A stretch of DNA of 64,000 bases from assembly GCA_038502055.1 (NCBI GenBank), contig JAXRKN010000028.1:558001-622000 (forward strand), in the 5' to 3' direction. This document shows positions 47,668-60,058 of the stretch, in pieces. The stretch comes from Tanytarsus gracilentus. Its lineage: Eukaryota > Arthropoda > Insecta > Diptera > Chironomidae. Every line of letters begins with the position of its first letter. Positions within the stretch are counted from its first letter, which is position 1. A program made the translations under genes and the position numbers. The notes under the pieces are model-generated. The model had not been told where the DNA came from. It ran no database searches and saw only the letters and a program-made list of their open reading frames with translations.

Positions 47668-50384
47668 TCAATTTATTGAGTTCAAAAAGTTCTCACATAA
47701 TTTTGCGGCATCAACTCGATTCTGTTTGATAAACAATTCAAACAAATTTTTCCAACCATCTCGGGAATTCCGAAGGCAACCGCATTTGACAGCGCGTTGA
47801 AAATATTTTTCAGCCATTCCAAAGTTCTCCAATTTCTCATAGGACTTGCCGAGCTCATTGAAAATCAATTCACATGGAAGCATTTGAGAGGATTTTGTTA
47901 AAACCTCGAGAGCTTTTTCATGATTTTTTATCTCGTTATTAAAACGACCGATGAGAAAAAGGAGCAAAAAATTGTCACAATTTTCCACGTCGACAAACTT
48001 GTTGAATAAATCTGTTGCATTTTGATGTTTTCCACTCAAAAAAAGATTGATGCAAATTGTGATGAGAATTTTTGTGTGCTAGCAAATAAAAAAAGGAAAA
48101 TTTAATTTAATGAGTTTTAAAGCAATATCCTGCGAGTTTAGCTTACATTAACATTATGATTTCCAACATCATTTTCAGCAATCTTATTCAAGTGAATCAG
48201 ACCATTTGTGTAATCTCCTCTAAGTGCATCAATGGCCGCGAGCAAGTAAAAATAATTGACATTTGGCCCGTGATTCAAATAATACTCTCCAGTGCATTCT
48301 TCAGCAATGTCGAAGCATCCGAGCTTGATAAATATAACCGCAAATTTAACATAATTGTCATGACAACTCAGCAAATTGTCTTCCATCTCTGAATACCAAA
48401 GCAATTCGCGTGAATCACTTAAAAAGTCATCTAACATTTCCGATGATTTTTTTATGAGCTTTTGGATATTTTCACATTCATCGATTTTGCCAATTTTCAA
48501 GTCGAGATATTCTTTCAATATTGAGCCAATTGAGGAAATTTCATTAATTCGCAGGACTTCACTAATGCACACGATTGCCTTCTTGTAACATTGTCGTCTC
48601 ATGTAGTGAACTGCACAGTTTAGCCACGCCGCTTCACTTTCGTCATTTTTTGTAATTTCCAGAAGTAAAATTTCATCTGCTTCCGCTTCCATTCCGAGTG
48701 CCTGATAGAATTTAGCTAAAAGCATTTTGCTTTGATCATCAAAAAACTTTTGTCGTTCGTTTGTCATTTTTGATGTCAATTTGCACTGAAAGTTTACAAA
48801 AAAATGTTCGAAATTTTCGTTCGGCTCAAGAAAATCTTTTGTAAGCTCATAAAATGAAGGCAAAAGTGAGTCTTTAATTTGTTTAAATCTTCCATTGCTA
48901 ATGGCGTTAAGAATTGCGTTTGAGGGATTTGATTCATCTTTAAGGAGATTTCGAGCGAATGTTTGAAGATTTTCTCGCAGACTTGCGAGTTTATTCTCAT
49001 TCGTGAGTGCGTTAACTTCACTTGTAAGATCCTCTCTTGAATCTTCATAAAGTTCTTCGTTTAACGGCTTCTCAAGCTCGAGTTCAACAACGATAAAACT
49101 TTTTCTACCACATTCATCGTGCACAGGAATTTCTTGTGGAATTTCATCACTCATTAAGTTAATGCTCTTTGATTTATTCCACGAGCTATCGTAACCGCAT
49201 TTTTTCATCATAACATCATAATTAAATTCAAACAAAGGAATTGCAACTTGAACTCTTTTTCTTTCAACATGTAATAAATCCTCGGCATCAACGAATCCAA
49301 TCATATGCCGATTATCGTGCATGAACTCAATTGCAATTTTCATCTCACGTCTGATGTGATTTTTGAGGAAATTTTCGCTCTCATTCAATAAAATAATTCT
49401 CATGATTTTGTCGATTCTGACATGATTGTTTGAATTGTGAAACAATGTTTGCTCCTCACATCGGTGTGGAAAATTGTAGGCTTCATAATGATGATTTGAT
49501 TTTGATCCGAAGCCAGAGATTTGCGTTAAATTAAACCAATGCTTTGTGGTTGGAATTTTATCATCGAGGGAGATTAAGTTTTGTGTGAATGTGAGGAATT
49601 TTGTAAACTAAATTTGAAGAATTTATTGAAAAAGTTAATAAATGAAATCTCGAAATATTTCAATCAATTTAAAACCTTTCTTAAATATTTTCCATCAACT
49701 CCTTTTGAATGTTTAATGAACCAAATATAGGTAAATATTTTTAGGTCTCACCTGTGAATTCATTGGAGCTTTAAATCCCGCCGTAATTTCACCTCCGGCC
49801 TTGAAATTGTGAATCGAATCGATGGTGACGTAGAGAATGTTTTCATAAGGCTTTTTGAGCATCGCATTATCACTCGATATTTGACAATCGAAGGAGATTT
49901 TCCGAAAATAAAAATTTTCACGCTCGAAATGTTTTCGGTACGTTCTCGTTTCTGTAAAAGGTGTACACAGTGCAAGCATATCGATATTACAGTGTCCTAG
50001 TGTTACAGCTTCACCTTCTCTTGCGTGCTTCAGTAATGTTAATAAAATTGGATTTGAACAAATGTCGAAAATTTCCTCCTCGTTGTTCACGTTCACCCGA
50101 ATGCCGAAGATAATTTCAAAGGAATTTTTATTACTTTCACTGATGCGATTTTCATCTTTTGAGTTAATTTTCTCATTCAAGTATTTAGCAACAATTTCAA
50201 ATTCTTCTTTTGTGTCACCATCATCGAGGAGGTACTGAAGGTTATCAAAATTGTTAATTCGAATGGAGATGTTTGCAAATTCGGGTGCTGATGATGTCGA
50301 ATCATGAGAAGAAATCGAAGGTGCTGCGTCAGTGTGCTTCTTTTTATCCTTCCTTGGAGTCAATTTTTTCGCCTTTTGTGACAT
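47668..50384 (-). CDS. CFAP70-like ciliary TPR protein
   Basis: A cilia- and flagella-associated protein; in other organisms CFAP70 is an axonemal outer-dynein-arm-related component. Exons: 50384-49752, 49607-48147 and 48078-47668; 834 residues. The N terminus is basic and low in complexity, followed by a C2-like beta-rich half with family blocks such as GEAVTLGHCNIDMLAL and KSFIVVELELEKPLNEE. The C-terminal half is TPR-type helical repeats (WLNCAVHYMRRQCYKKAIVCISEVLRI, LGKSYEKLENFGMAEKYFQRAV). It is shorter than the human protein, mainly between the two halves. In flies such genes usually act in sensory cilia or sperm. Splice sites are canonical and in phase. Confidence 0.82.
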
Positions 50385-50868
50385 TTTTCCGCCGAATTTA
50401 AATTTTTATTGCTTCACTCGCTCTTTTTTTCTGCTTGCTTTAATCGAGGGAATTTTATTTTCCCATTTCAAGAGAAATATTTTCAGAAGGCCGCATAAAA
50501 CGAGATGTTTTGGAAGCTCGGAATAATCTTCTTTCAATCAGGAAGCCTCAGAAGAAAAAGAAGGGTATTTTTTTCGCAAAGTCTTCTGCTTTAAGCAGCG
50601 ATTTGTAAACAAAATTGTAGAAAAACATTTTCACTCTATAATTCTCCCCTTCTTGCTTTTAAAAGCATGTGTGTTGAATTATTTAACACTCTCACGAGAA
50701 AGTTGTCATGTCGATTTTGCACCTCTGATGATTTTCACCAAGAGAAAAGTGAGCTGCTTACTTTTCATATCTCGTTTTATTTTTCATGCAAATTTTTCTG
50801 GTTGTCGTGGTAAAATTTTGGAATCAGTTGAAGAATTTTTATATCTCAAGTGTTTAAGGTTTTAATAT
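50385..50868. other. Upstream region of CFAP70
   Basis: Likely contains the CFAP70 promoter on the minus strand. No specific element recognised; the right end abuts the HINE-like repeat. Confidence 0.4.
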
Positions 50869-51855
50869 AAAAAATGTTTCAAAACCCACACGTGGGTGTT
50901 GCCGCGTAACCCACTTGTAACAGATCAGTGTTTGAAAATCAAGTGCATAAAAAATGAGTTTAAGTCAATCCGGACACTTTGGCTGTCCGTGGCAGTCCTG
51001 TTCGAAATTTTTAAAAATCGTCTATATCATTAGATTCCTGGTCCAATTACGAGTTCAACGATACCATGAAGTCATAGTTCTGAAAAATGGACATTTTGGC
51101 TGTCCGTGGAACTACTGGCCGGCCTTGATTAGAATTTTTCAAAATTCATCTATGTCAATAGATTCCTGGTCCAATCACGAGTTCAACGATACCCATGAAG
51201 CCATAGTTCTGAAAAATTGACATTTTGGCTGTCCGTGGCACTACTGGCCGTCCATGATGGACATTCATCAAAAATCATCAATGCCATTCAGTTCCTGGTT
51301 CAATTACGAGTTCAACGAGATACATGAAGCCATAGTTCTGAAAAATGAACATTTTGGCTGTCCGTGGCACTGCTGGCCGGCCATGATGGACATTCCTCAA
51401 AAATCATCTATATCAATCGATTCCTGGTCCAATCACGAGTTCAACGATACCCATGAAACCATAGTTCTGAAAAATGGACATTTTGGCTGTCTGTGGCACG
51501 ACCATAGGTCACGACTCGAAAAATCATGTATGTCAATCGATTCCTGGTCAAGTTACGAATCAATGCCAATCGATTTCTGGTCCAATCACGAGTTCAACGA
51601 TACCCATGAAGCCATATAAGAAAAAATTTGTATGAAAAATGGACGTTATGGCCGTCCATGGCACGACCATAGGTCATGACTCAAAAAATAGTCAGTGCCT
51701 GCACATATAGACCCTAAGAGCTACCATCTGGCGAAAACTAGAAGTCTCTAGCTGGTCCAGGGACCGAGATCTCGCTTGTGCAGACGGACGGACGGACGGA
51801 CGGACGGAATCACGAGCATATAAGCGTTACACCACTTTGTGGGTTACGCTAAAAA
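50869..51855 (+). mobile_element. HINE/DINE-1-like non-autonomous element, copy A
   Basis: A 987-base dispersed repeat almost identical to 60825-61843. In order it has a short hairpin near the 5' end (ACCCACACGTGGGT, 50884-50897), a subterminal repeat GCGTAACCCAC (50904-50914), and a core of 129-base tandem units. After these come a (GGAC)n microsatellite (51783-51808) and a 3' hairpin-like end carrying the inverted GTGGGTTACGC (51839-51849), followed by CTAA. A (GTCY)n microsatellite, tandem core, subterminal inverted repeats and 3' stem-loop are the published hallmarks of Helentron-derived HINE/DINE-1 elements; GGAC read on the other strand is GTCC. The assignment is by architecture only, with no Rep/helicase. 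A one-base deletion breaks the long frame that is open in copy B. Confidence 0.65.
50980..51660 (+). repeat. Core tandem repeat, 129-base units (copy A)
   Basis: Four to five units with the landmarks CACGAGTTCAACGA, GAAGCCATAGTTCTGAAAAA and GGCTGTCCGTGGCACTACTGG. The unit length is 129 bases (43 codons), against 120 bases in the arrays at 17.6 kb. The last unit is rearranged and shorter. Confidence 0.85.
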
Positions 51856-53126
51856 TAATGAAAGCTTTAGATTAAAAACTTGAATAAGTTGCCGAAAATT
51901 GAAAGAATCAAGTTGACATTTCAAAAATTTAAATAAATTAATTCCGTTTCACTCTCAAATTTGAAGTTAACTTCATTACGAAAAAATTTCCTTCGCTAAT
52001 TCCCGAGTGACATTTAAAACATTTTTTGTCGTGCTTGACGGCAAGCGGCAAAAAATATTCAATTTAAAACATTCCTTATGAAAAGCTCATTTAAAATTAA
52101 GCATCGCAAGTTGTTTAACATAAACCGTTTTGAATAAATCATGAGACGTGAGGCTAAAATTTAAGTTAATCTTGTGTAGTGAGTGACTAAGAGACAGATG
52201 AAAGCTCTTTTTAAGCTTAAATACAATAAATATTTCAAAGCATTAAATAAATTATCTAATCCTAAGCGGCATTAAATTTCACGTTCCGTTGTGTTTCAAG
52301 GTTAATATCCGATAAAGTCCAGGAAAAAGAGAGTGAGAGAGCCGAAAAGCACGTGGAAAATTTTCTCTCTCTCTCTTTCTCTCACAACGGAAATGTGAAA
52401 AAAAAACTCTCGATGTATAAAATCAGTTTATCGTGAACGTTCAAGCGAGTTGGGTTGAAATCAGAGTAGAAAAATATTTTTCCATTTAGCTTTTATTAAA
52501 AAATAATTTTATGAATTAAAAATCAATTTAAAAAAATTTTAATAAAATTTTTAAATTTGCATAAACATTTTTTTATGATCCAAATTTGAAAAATTCCATC
52601 ACAAAAAAACATCATAAAATTATCTTTTTTATCTTATCGGGGAGTAAAGAGTAAAAGAAATTCAGTAAATATTTAAATGAAGTAATGATAATGTTGGCAG
52701 TGGGTTGTGGCAACAAGTAAAAGGCATGAATCGTTTATATTTTTTGATGATTTAGATGCTGGCTATAAGAAGTGTAAGTGACTAAAATGAAATTCTGCGA
52801 GTGACATGAAAATTTGAGACAAAAACAGCAAAAGTAGCAACAATGTAATAAAAAGCTGAATTGTTAATAATTAAATACGAACAATTTCTTTTTTGCGTGA
52901 CGTGAAGCAGTATCGAGAGCACAAAGTGTTGATATAAATAAAAATATGAACATGTGAAGTAGAAATTTTCCTTTATTCGAAACTTACTGATCCGTTCATG
53001 TAAAGGGAAATTTTTCAATCTCGAATCTCGATGGAACAAAAATAATTCAATGAGAGAAAATTTAAAAGGAAAAAAAATCAACGATTGAAGAAATTTTTTC
53101 GTAATTAAAAAGTTTGCATCCAATAA
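51856..53126. promoter_or_regulatory. Upstream region of the adenylyl cyclase gene
   Basis: 1.27 kb between the repeat and the cyclase ATG. It contains a GA-rich and TC-rich pair around 52331-52382 and a TATAAAA string near 52418 that could be a core promoter, but no matching initiator was placed. Otherwise AT-rich and featureless. Confidence 0.35.
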
Positions 53127-56100
53127 ATGACCATGATGGAAAATGAAGATGATGATGGTACGACCGAGAGGAGTTTACTGCGGTAAGTTGACCCAAAACA
53201 CCGTTAAATATTTTCTTTGTTGCGGCAGGTCGGAGAAAATTAAATTTGTGGGATATAAAATTTTATGATTATTTTTAGAATTCAATTAAATTTAAAAAAA
53301 TCCATTAAAAGGTTGAAAATTTCAATTGTAATTTTTTTTTGTTAATAATTTAAATTATGTCATTTACATTGAAACATGGGTCGTCAAATATTTAATTAGT
53401 TTTCATGCTTCGTTTCTCGTGAGGAAAATAAAATTATTTTTTTCGTTTAAAATTATGGTCTGCGGTCATCAAATTAATTTATTTTAAAAAAACTCTTTCG
53501 CATGGACTGATCGATAAATTGTTGCCTTCAGCATCGAATCGATGTGATGTAATAAAATTTATCTAAAATGTTGAACTCATTAAAATATTTTCACCCATGA
53601 TCAAACGAGAGCGGAAAATTTAGTGATGAAAATAGGTTTAGATTGTGTTTTTGTGACATTTTAATTACAGGTCGATTGAAACCTCAATTGCCGGGTTCAC
53701 ACTTTTAGAGCTCGTTGAACTCGAGGAATAATGACATATTTTATTTAAGAGAGTCCTGCCTTATCATAGAAAATTCATTTTGATGTTGCAACAAATATTT
53801 AATGGAACGGCCCTCAAGGGAATGAAGTAGATAAACTTGGCATTACATCCTAAAGCACCTCATATATTTTTTACATCTTCGCAATTATCGCATGTTCATA
53901 TTGATTAAGGGTTAAATGAGGAAACTCTCGAATGAATTAATTGCATTACATATCCACATGTTATGAGCACAATTTTTTCTTAATTATGTATAGAAAAATA
54001 AGAAAAGTTCAAAAATTACGTCTTGCATTAAAAAACTTACCTAATAATGTCATTATCATTTTGGAATTCCAGATGATAAAAAATTTAATTGCTTAAATAA
54101 TTTTTAAACTTACATAATTTAAGAACTCCCCCGTATTCAGATTAAATGGGGCATAAATAACCACTTCATTAGAGAACTGCTTTCATTTGGGATTTTTCAT
54201 TTCACTGACTTCATTAGTACTCAAAACCAAACATTTGTAATTAACCTAATGACTTCCTCGGACTAAGGCAAATATTTTTTATTTTCAGTCCGAAAGCATG
54301 TGACCTCAAACTTGATTTAAAGGATCAAAGGAGTAGTGATGTAAATGGAATTAAATTATCAGTGCAAAATAATATGACAAACAGCATGACGAGTGTAAAT
54401 TTTGCTGATGCTGAGCTGGTTGGAAATGAATGTAAAAAATCGAGACGCAAATCCTCAATTTCAATCAATCAACTCGGTAATGCACACTATGAGCACCGTG
54501 TTTCAATGCCCTTCTCTGGCACACCACATGCTGTCTTCAAGAAGGGAAATGTCGTTCGTGGCATTTTATGTCCGTCCTTGACAAATTCCTTTCGGTAAGT
54601 AAGACTCAGTGAAATTTATCGAACTCTATTAATGTCTTTATCAGAGCTGCTTCATTAGAGCGGAGCTATCTTACCTATTCACATCGCCAACGACAAAAAT
54701 CCCTCATCATTGTGAATGCTGTTGATTTAGTTCTGAAATTTGTGCTGGCTGGTGTTTGGATTCTTCAACAGACTCAATATGTAAGCACAATTTGATAAAT
54801 AATAGAAATTCCAAGCTTCATTAATAAACTATTAAATTTTTTACCAGGAGAACATTCCAATAAACGCCATAGCATGGTCGGTGTGCTGCATTCTAGCAAA
54901 TTTAGCCATTTGTCTTTTGGGCTTGTGGAGATGCTTTGCGAACAACTATTTACACTGGGCTGCAGTATGCACATGGCTGCTCTTAAATCTCCAAGGTCTT
55001 AATCTATTTTTATAATGACTTTAAATTTTTAATAACCTTAATAAATTTAGGATTTTTGGGTGAAGGAATTGGATTTGCAGAACGAGAATATTTGGTGTGG
55101 TATGTGCTTTTCATTCTATTCGTGCCATATGCGATGCTTCCATTACCCCTTAAATGGTGCATGATTGGAGGCACTTTAACTGCCATAACCCACATCATAA
55201 TCACAACCATAGCTAAATTTCAACACTCAACTAACACCTCATGCATTGTAATGCAAATGATCGCAAATTCACTCCTCTATGTTGCCATTAATTTTGCGGG
55301 AATGTACACAAAGTATCTCACTGACAGAGGTCAACGTTTGGCGTTTATTGAGACCCACAAAGCAATGGAACATAAAAAGGAGTCAGAGAAAGAATATCAA
55401 AAGACTCAAAGACTTCTCGATTCGAGTGAGTATTTTAGGAATGGACATTTTTAATCAATGTCTGTCATTCACATTTATCGATATGAAAAATATTTTCCGG
55501 AACCAAAGGGATTTGACACGGGGTTTGAATTTTTACTGCTTATCATTTTCAGTTCTGCCAATGTTCGTTAACAATGATATTCGAAAGGAAATGTATAAAG
55601 CTCCTCACGAAGCGGATACGCCATTCAAAAAGCTGTACATCTATCATATGGATAATGTGAGCATACTTTTTGCCGACATTAAGGGATTCACACAACTCGC
55701 AAGCACCACATCAGCGCAGCAACTCGTCAAAATTCTCAACGATTTATTCGCGAGATTCGATAAAATTGCTGAGGTAATTTTTGATTGATTTTTTACGCAC
55801 GATTAAGTCTAAATTTTCTACTAACAGGACAACCATTGTCTTCGAATTAAGCTCCTTGGCGATTGTTATTATTGCATATCAATGTTTGACCAACAGACAT
55901 GGACATCGCGACCCGATCACGCGAATTGTTGCGTAGAGACGGGCTTGCATATGATTAAAGCCATCAAGGACGTTCGAAATAGCACAAATGTTGAGGATTT
56001 AGATATGCGAATAGGAATTCATAGTGGCAGTGTCATGTGTGGAGTGCTCGGCGATAAAAAGTGGCATTTTGATGTCTGGTCAAATGACGTCATAATTGCA

Positions 56101-59029
56101 AATCACATGGAGAGTGGCGGCATTCCAGGTCGTGTACACATCTCCGAGGCAACTCTCAAATGTCTTAATGGAGCTTATGAAGTTGAGCCCGGCGATGGTG
56201 AATCACGTGACAATCATCTCAAAATGATGAATGTGAAGACATTTCTAATTAAACGAACTGAGCCGCTGCGGAGTCGTAGAGCACGTTTATTGCATAGAGA
56301 CTCGCAGAGAAAACAATCTGTCGAGACGAGGGAGCACATACTCTCTAAGCAAATATCGAGAATGACAATCAAAGAGGAAGAAAGCAACAATTGGACACCG
56401 GAGTTACCTTTTCAGAACGTGAGTAAAGCTTTACGGTATTTTTAGATATTTTAATTTATTTTCTAAAAATAGCTAAAAGGTGTAATTCAGTCGCCTGAAA
56501 ATGCCGACCATGACGGAGATGATGCAGATGAGCTTTCAGTTGCACCCGATGAGGGAACTGAAGATGATATTACAGATCAAAATGTTCAAATCAACTCGAA
56601 CAAACAGATGAAAGAAGAATATTTAAATCCGTGGACTTTAAGATTTAAGGAACCCCTTCAGGAGATTTGCTTTTGTCAATTGCGCGAGGACATGTTTCGT
56701 TCGAATATGCTTTGCATGTTTATCGTTTGGATTTTCATTGTTATGTGTCAATTTGTGATAATTCCAAGCTGCACCTTTCTCACGGTAACGCTGGTCGTTA
56801 CCACAGTCATAATCTCCGCTGGCTGTGTTCTCGTTATGGCTGAAGAGTTTCGAGCACTTCATATTGCACTGCAGGAGATGTCAGCGTCACTTGTCCACGA
56901 TAGAAATCGTAGAACTGTGTTTGTGGTAATTGCAGTCACTTTAATGTCCGTCGCAAGTTCAATGGCTCTCATAACTTGCTTTCCCGATGCGAAGACCAAA
57001 TTAATGTCGGAGAGCTTTGTGAGTTTTTCAACTGATAATCGGTTTGTCAACGCTGCACTTAATGTCACTGCAGACTTAAACAACTGCATTCATCCTGAGT
57101 ATGTCGCATTCTCATGGGTTCTCTGTCTAATTGCATTAGCGACAGCACTTAAGCTCTACTATCTTATAAAAATGCAGCTCGCCATCGGACTCGTTACCGT
57201 CTTTTGTTTTCTCATCCTTGGAATTTACCCAGATTTGTTCAACAAGTACGATGACAACCAAGAAGTCCATGGTATCACGTTGCCATCGCAGATGGTGATA
57301 CTGTTGCTCGCCTTCCTTACTATGGTCATTCATCATGCGCGTCTGGTTGAAGTGACAGCACGACTCGATTTTATTTGGAAAGAAGAAGCAGAGCGTGAAT
57401 TGTCCAATATGAAATCGAATCGTCATTTGAATGATTTGTTGATTAAAAATATCCTCCCTGAACATGTCGCACTATACTATCTCTCGCATGAGATGTCCGA
57501 TGACATTTATTCAAAAAGTCACGATCTATGTGGAGTGATGTTTGCAAGCATACCCAATTTCAAGGATTTCTATTCGGAAGATGTGGAAAATGGAAAAGCG
57601 TGCATTCGAGTGCTTAACGAAATTATTTGCGATTTCGATGCGCTGCTCGATGAACCACGATTTGTCACTGTCGAAAAAATAAAAACCGTCGGACAGTAAG
57701 TTCAGAATTTTCTGATAAAACCGAAAAATATTTGATTAATTTTTTTCATAGGACATACATGGCAGCTTCGGGACTTAATCCGAAGCATCGAATCGAAATT
57801 GGTGGTACGGATGAAGACAGCGTATGTGATTTAGTTGAATTTGCCATTGCAATGCGACAGAAACTTCAAGAGGTCAATATGGACGCTTTTAATACTTTCC
57901 AATTGAGAGTCGGTATTAGCTCGGGTCCACTTGTCAGTGGCGTTATTGGTGCTCGAAAGCCAATTTTCGACATTTGGGGAAATACAGGTGAGATCAATAG
58001 TTTATGAGAAAATTGCGACATGAATTAATAACTGTCTCACTCAGTTAATGTCGCATCACGGATGGACTCGACTGGAGAGATTTGGAAGATTCAGGTGCCA
58101 GAAAAAACAGCATTGATTTTACGTAAATATGATTATAATTGCGTACCTCGAGGTGAGGTAAATGTGAAGGGTAAAGGCATCATGATGACATATTGGGTAC
58201 TGGCCAAGGACGAGGCAGCTTCTCCCACGATACTTCCAGCCGGCATGCCACTCGCACGTACACCCACACCAAATTCACTTCAACGTCAAACTTCAAGTCA
58301 TAGCTCATTGGCAGCCGTCGTCCTTGGAATGATTCAGGTCTCACAGCAGGGTGGACCATCTACACGTAAGTTCATACATTTAATTCTCTCATATCATCAC
58401 TCACACGCTTTTGGTACATAAAATTTTCTTCAAAAAAAATCTGTGAGACTTAATTGGAAAGTATAAAAATGAAAAATTCACTTCTTTGTTGATTAATTAA
58501 AGGCGGTTGGAGGCTAGTAAGGAAATATACACTGTCCAATACACTGGCGTACGTACATTCTGAACAGGTTCAGCACTAATGCCCTTCGGAATTATCCTCC
58601 CAATTAATACCCCTTAATTGCTATGCAAATTATTTTCTTCGCACCTTGTTAACTCCATATCAAGCTCGAGTCATTTTCAATTTCCTTTCTCTGTTACTGC
58701 TCTTTGATTTTCTATTTCCGTCTATTAGAAAGTTGAGAAAGCATGAAAACAAAAATAACCATTTAAAGTGAAAAAAAAATATTTGACTCTTTCTTTCTCT
58801 TTTTTTGACTATCCAAATAAACTGTTGTAGTTTTTTGAATCTTCATGTGATTGAATGAAATTCTCATACTCCTCCCTTTTTACTCTCTTTTTTAAAGTTC
58901 CCCATTTGTATTCAAAATTTTAATTAAATTAATTTTTATAGTCTTAGATACGCATTGTCTCAAATCCGGCGACAAACTGAATTGGCCGAGGAAAATGAGC
59001 GAGCGATTAACGAGGAAGACATCTCTTAA
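53127..59029 (+). CDS. Ac78C: Adenylyl cyclase, AC8/Ac78C type
   Basis: A membrane enzyme making cAMP from ATP. Exons: 53127-53182, 54289-54594, 54645-54780, 54848-54995, 55051-55425, 55553-55773, 55828-56418, 56473-57695, 57752-57987, 58045-58365, 58503-58548 and 58942-59029; 1248 residues. An N-terminal cytosolic tail and six membrane helices are followed by catalytic half C1 (about 365-560), with metal Asp in LFADIKGFT and LLGDCYY. Six more helices (about 690-905) and half C2 (about 960-1140) follow. C2 has the adenine-contacting Lys (EKIKTVG) and Asp (FDIWGNT) and NVASRMD. The block SLAAVVLGMIQ after C2 matches vertebrate AC8. AC8-type enzymes respond to Ca2+/calmodulin, but I cannot show a binding site here. 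The donor at 54996 (GTCTTA) is weak. The last two small exons were chosen because they keep a protein-like frame (ALSQIRRQTELAEENERA). Confidence 0.93.
53183..54288. other. First intron of the adenylyl cyclase gene
   Basis: Donor GTAAGT at 53183, acceptor AG at 54287-54288. 1.1 kb, AT-rich, no nested element seen. Confidence 0.7.
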
Positions 59030-60058
59030 TTTTTCATTTAAACGAGCGACAACTCTTAAAATACCTAGAGAAAAAAAGGTAACATTGTAGTCGAATGGTG
59101 CTTGATAGTGGAAGCTTTTTAAAAGCTTGAAGTAAAACATTGAGTTAAAGCATTGAAACATTAAAATCTAGATGTTTGAATGTCTAAATGTTTTATTATA
59201 AGAAGAACTGTTGAATGTTGAATGTAAAACATTGAAAGATTAATGTTGACTTATTTTTTTTCAGAGATTTTCAATTCCGAGTCAATAAATGTAAAATTTC
59301 ATCAAATTACCTTTTAACTATAAATGTTCTCCCTGTGATATAATTCTATAAGCAAAAATATTTTTCTCTCAAAATAAATGTGTCAAAAATGTACTGTAAT
59401 GAAAATAATAAAATTTTAAAATTCTTCATTATTATATTGCTATTTTTTATTATTTTTAATTTGTCTCGAGTCTCTTAAACAGAAAATTTCTTACGTTCTA
59501 TTTTGTAAGTCCTTACATTTCTACAGACATTTACAACATTTTACCATTAATTATTACAAAAAAATATATAAAGCAACTTAAAAAAATTTAACTGTTTAAA
59601 ATTATTCAAAATAAAAAAGATTTTTGAAAGTTTTTCTCCTAGTTTAAAAAGTGTTTTTCTTCTTTCTCCTTAAAAATAGACACAATTTTTACATTTCATT
59701 ATTTTGTATCATGTTTTTAGTCTCAAGAGTTTCATCATCATAGTTTTTCTTCATAATATTTTTTCTTCATGTATAGTTTGCGTAAAAAAACCATTCCATC
59801 GCACAAAAAATATAATATTTCGAGGAGGAATCATAATCGCACAAATTGACGAACGCACTCTCTCTCTCATCATCAGCCAGAAAAGTATTAAAGGCGAAAT
59901 GAAAAAAAAAATATTGCGCTATCATCGTAATTATAATTTGAGCTTTTTTCACTTCATTCTCACGCAAAAAGTCATTCACCAGATTCATTCAAATGTGCGT
60001 GAGTCTTTTCTTTTCACATGATGGGTCGTCATGCTGAACAGAAGCACCACAGCTGCTG
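59030..60058. other. Convergent intergenic region, cyclase and Gap1 3' ends
   Basis: Presumed 3' UTR of the cyclase, with AATAAA-type signals near 59283 and 59372, and the 3' UTR of Gap1 on the minus strand. Very AT-rich with no coding signal. Confidence 0.55.

Noticed and set aside
50954..51619. Protein-coding gene in element copy A
   Set aside because: The frame is broken by a one-base deletion and consists only of the repeated unit of a dispersed element.
52400..52440. TATA box for the adenylyl cyclase
   Set aside because: A TATAAAA string is present but no initiator at the expected distance, so it is not listed as a separate feature.
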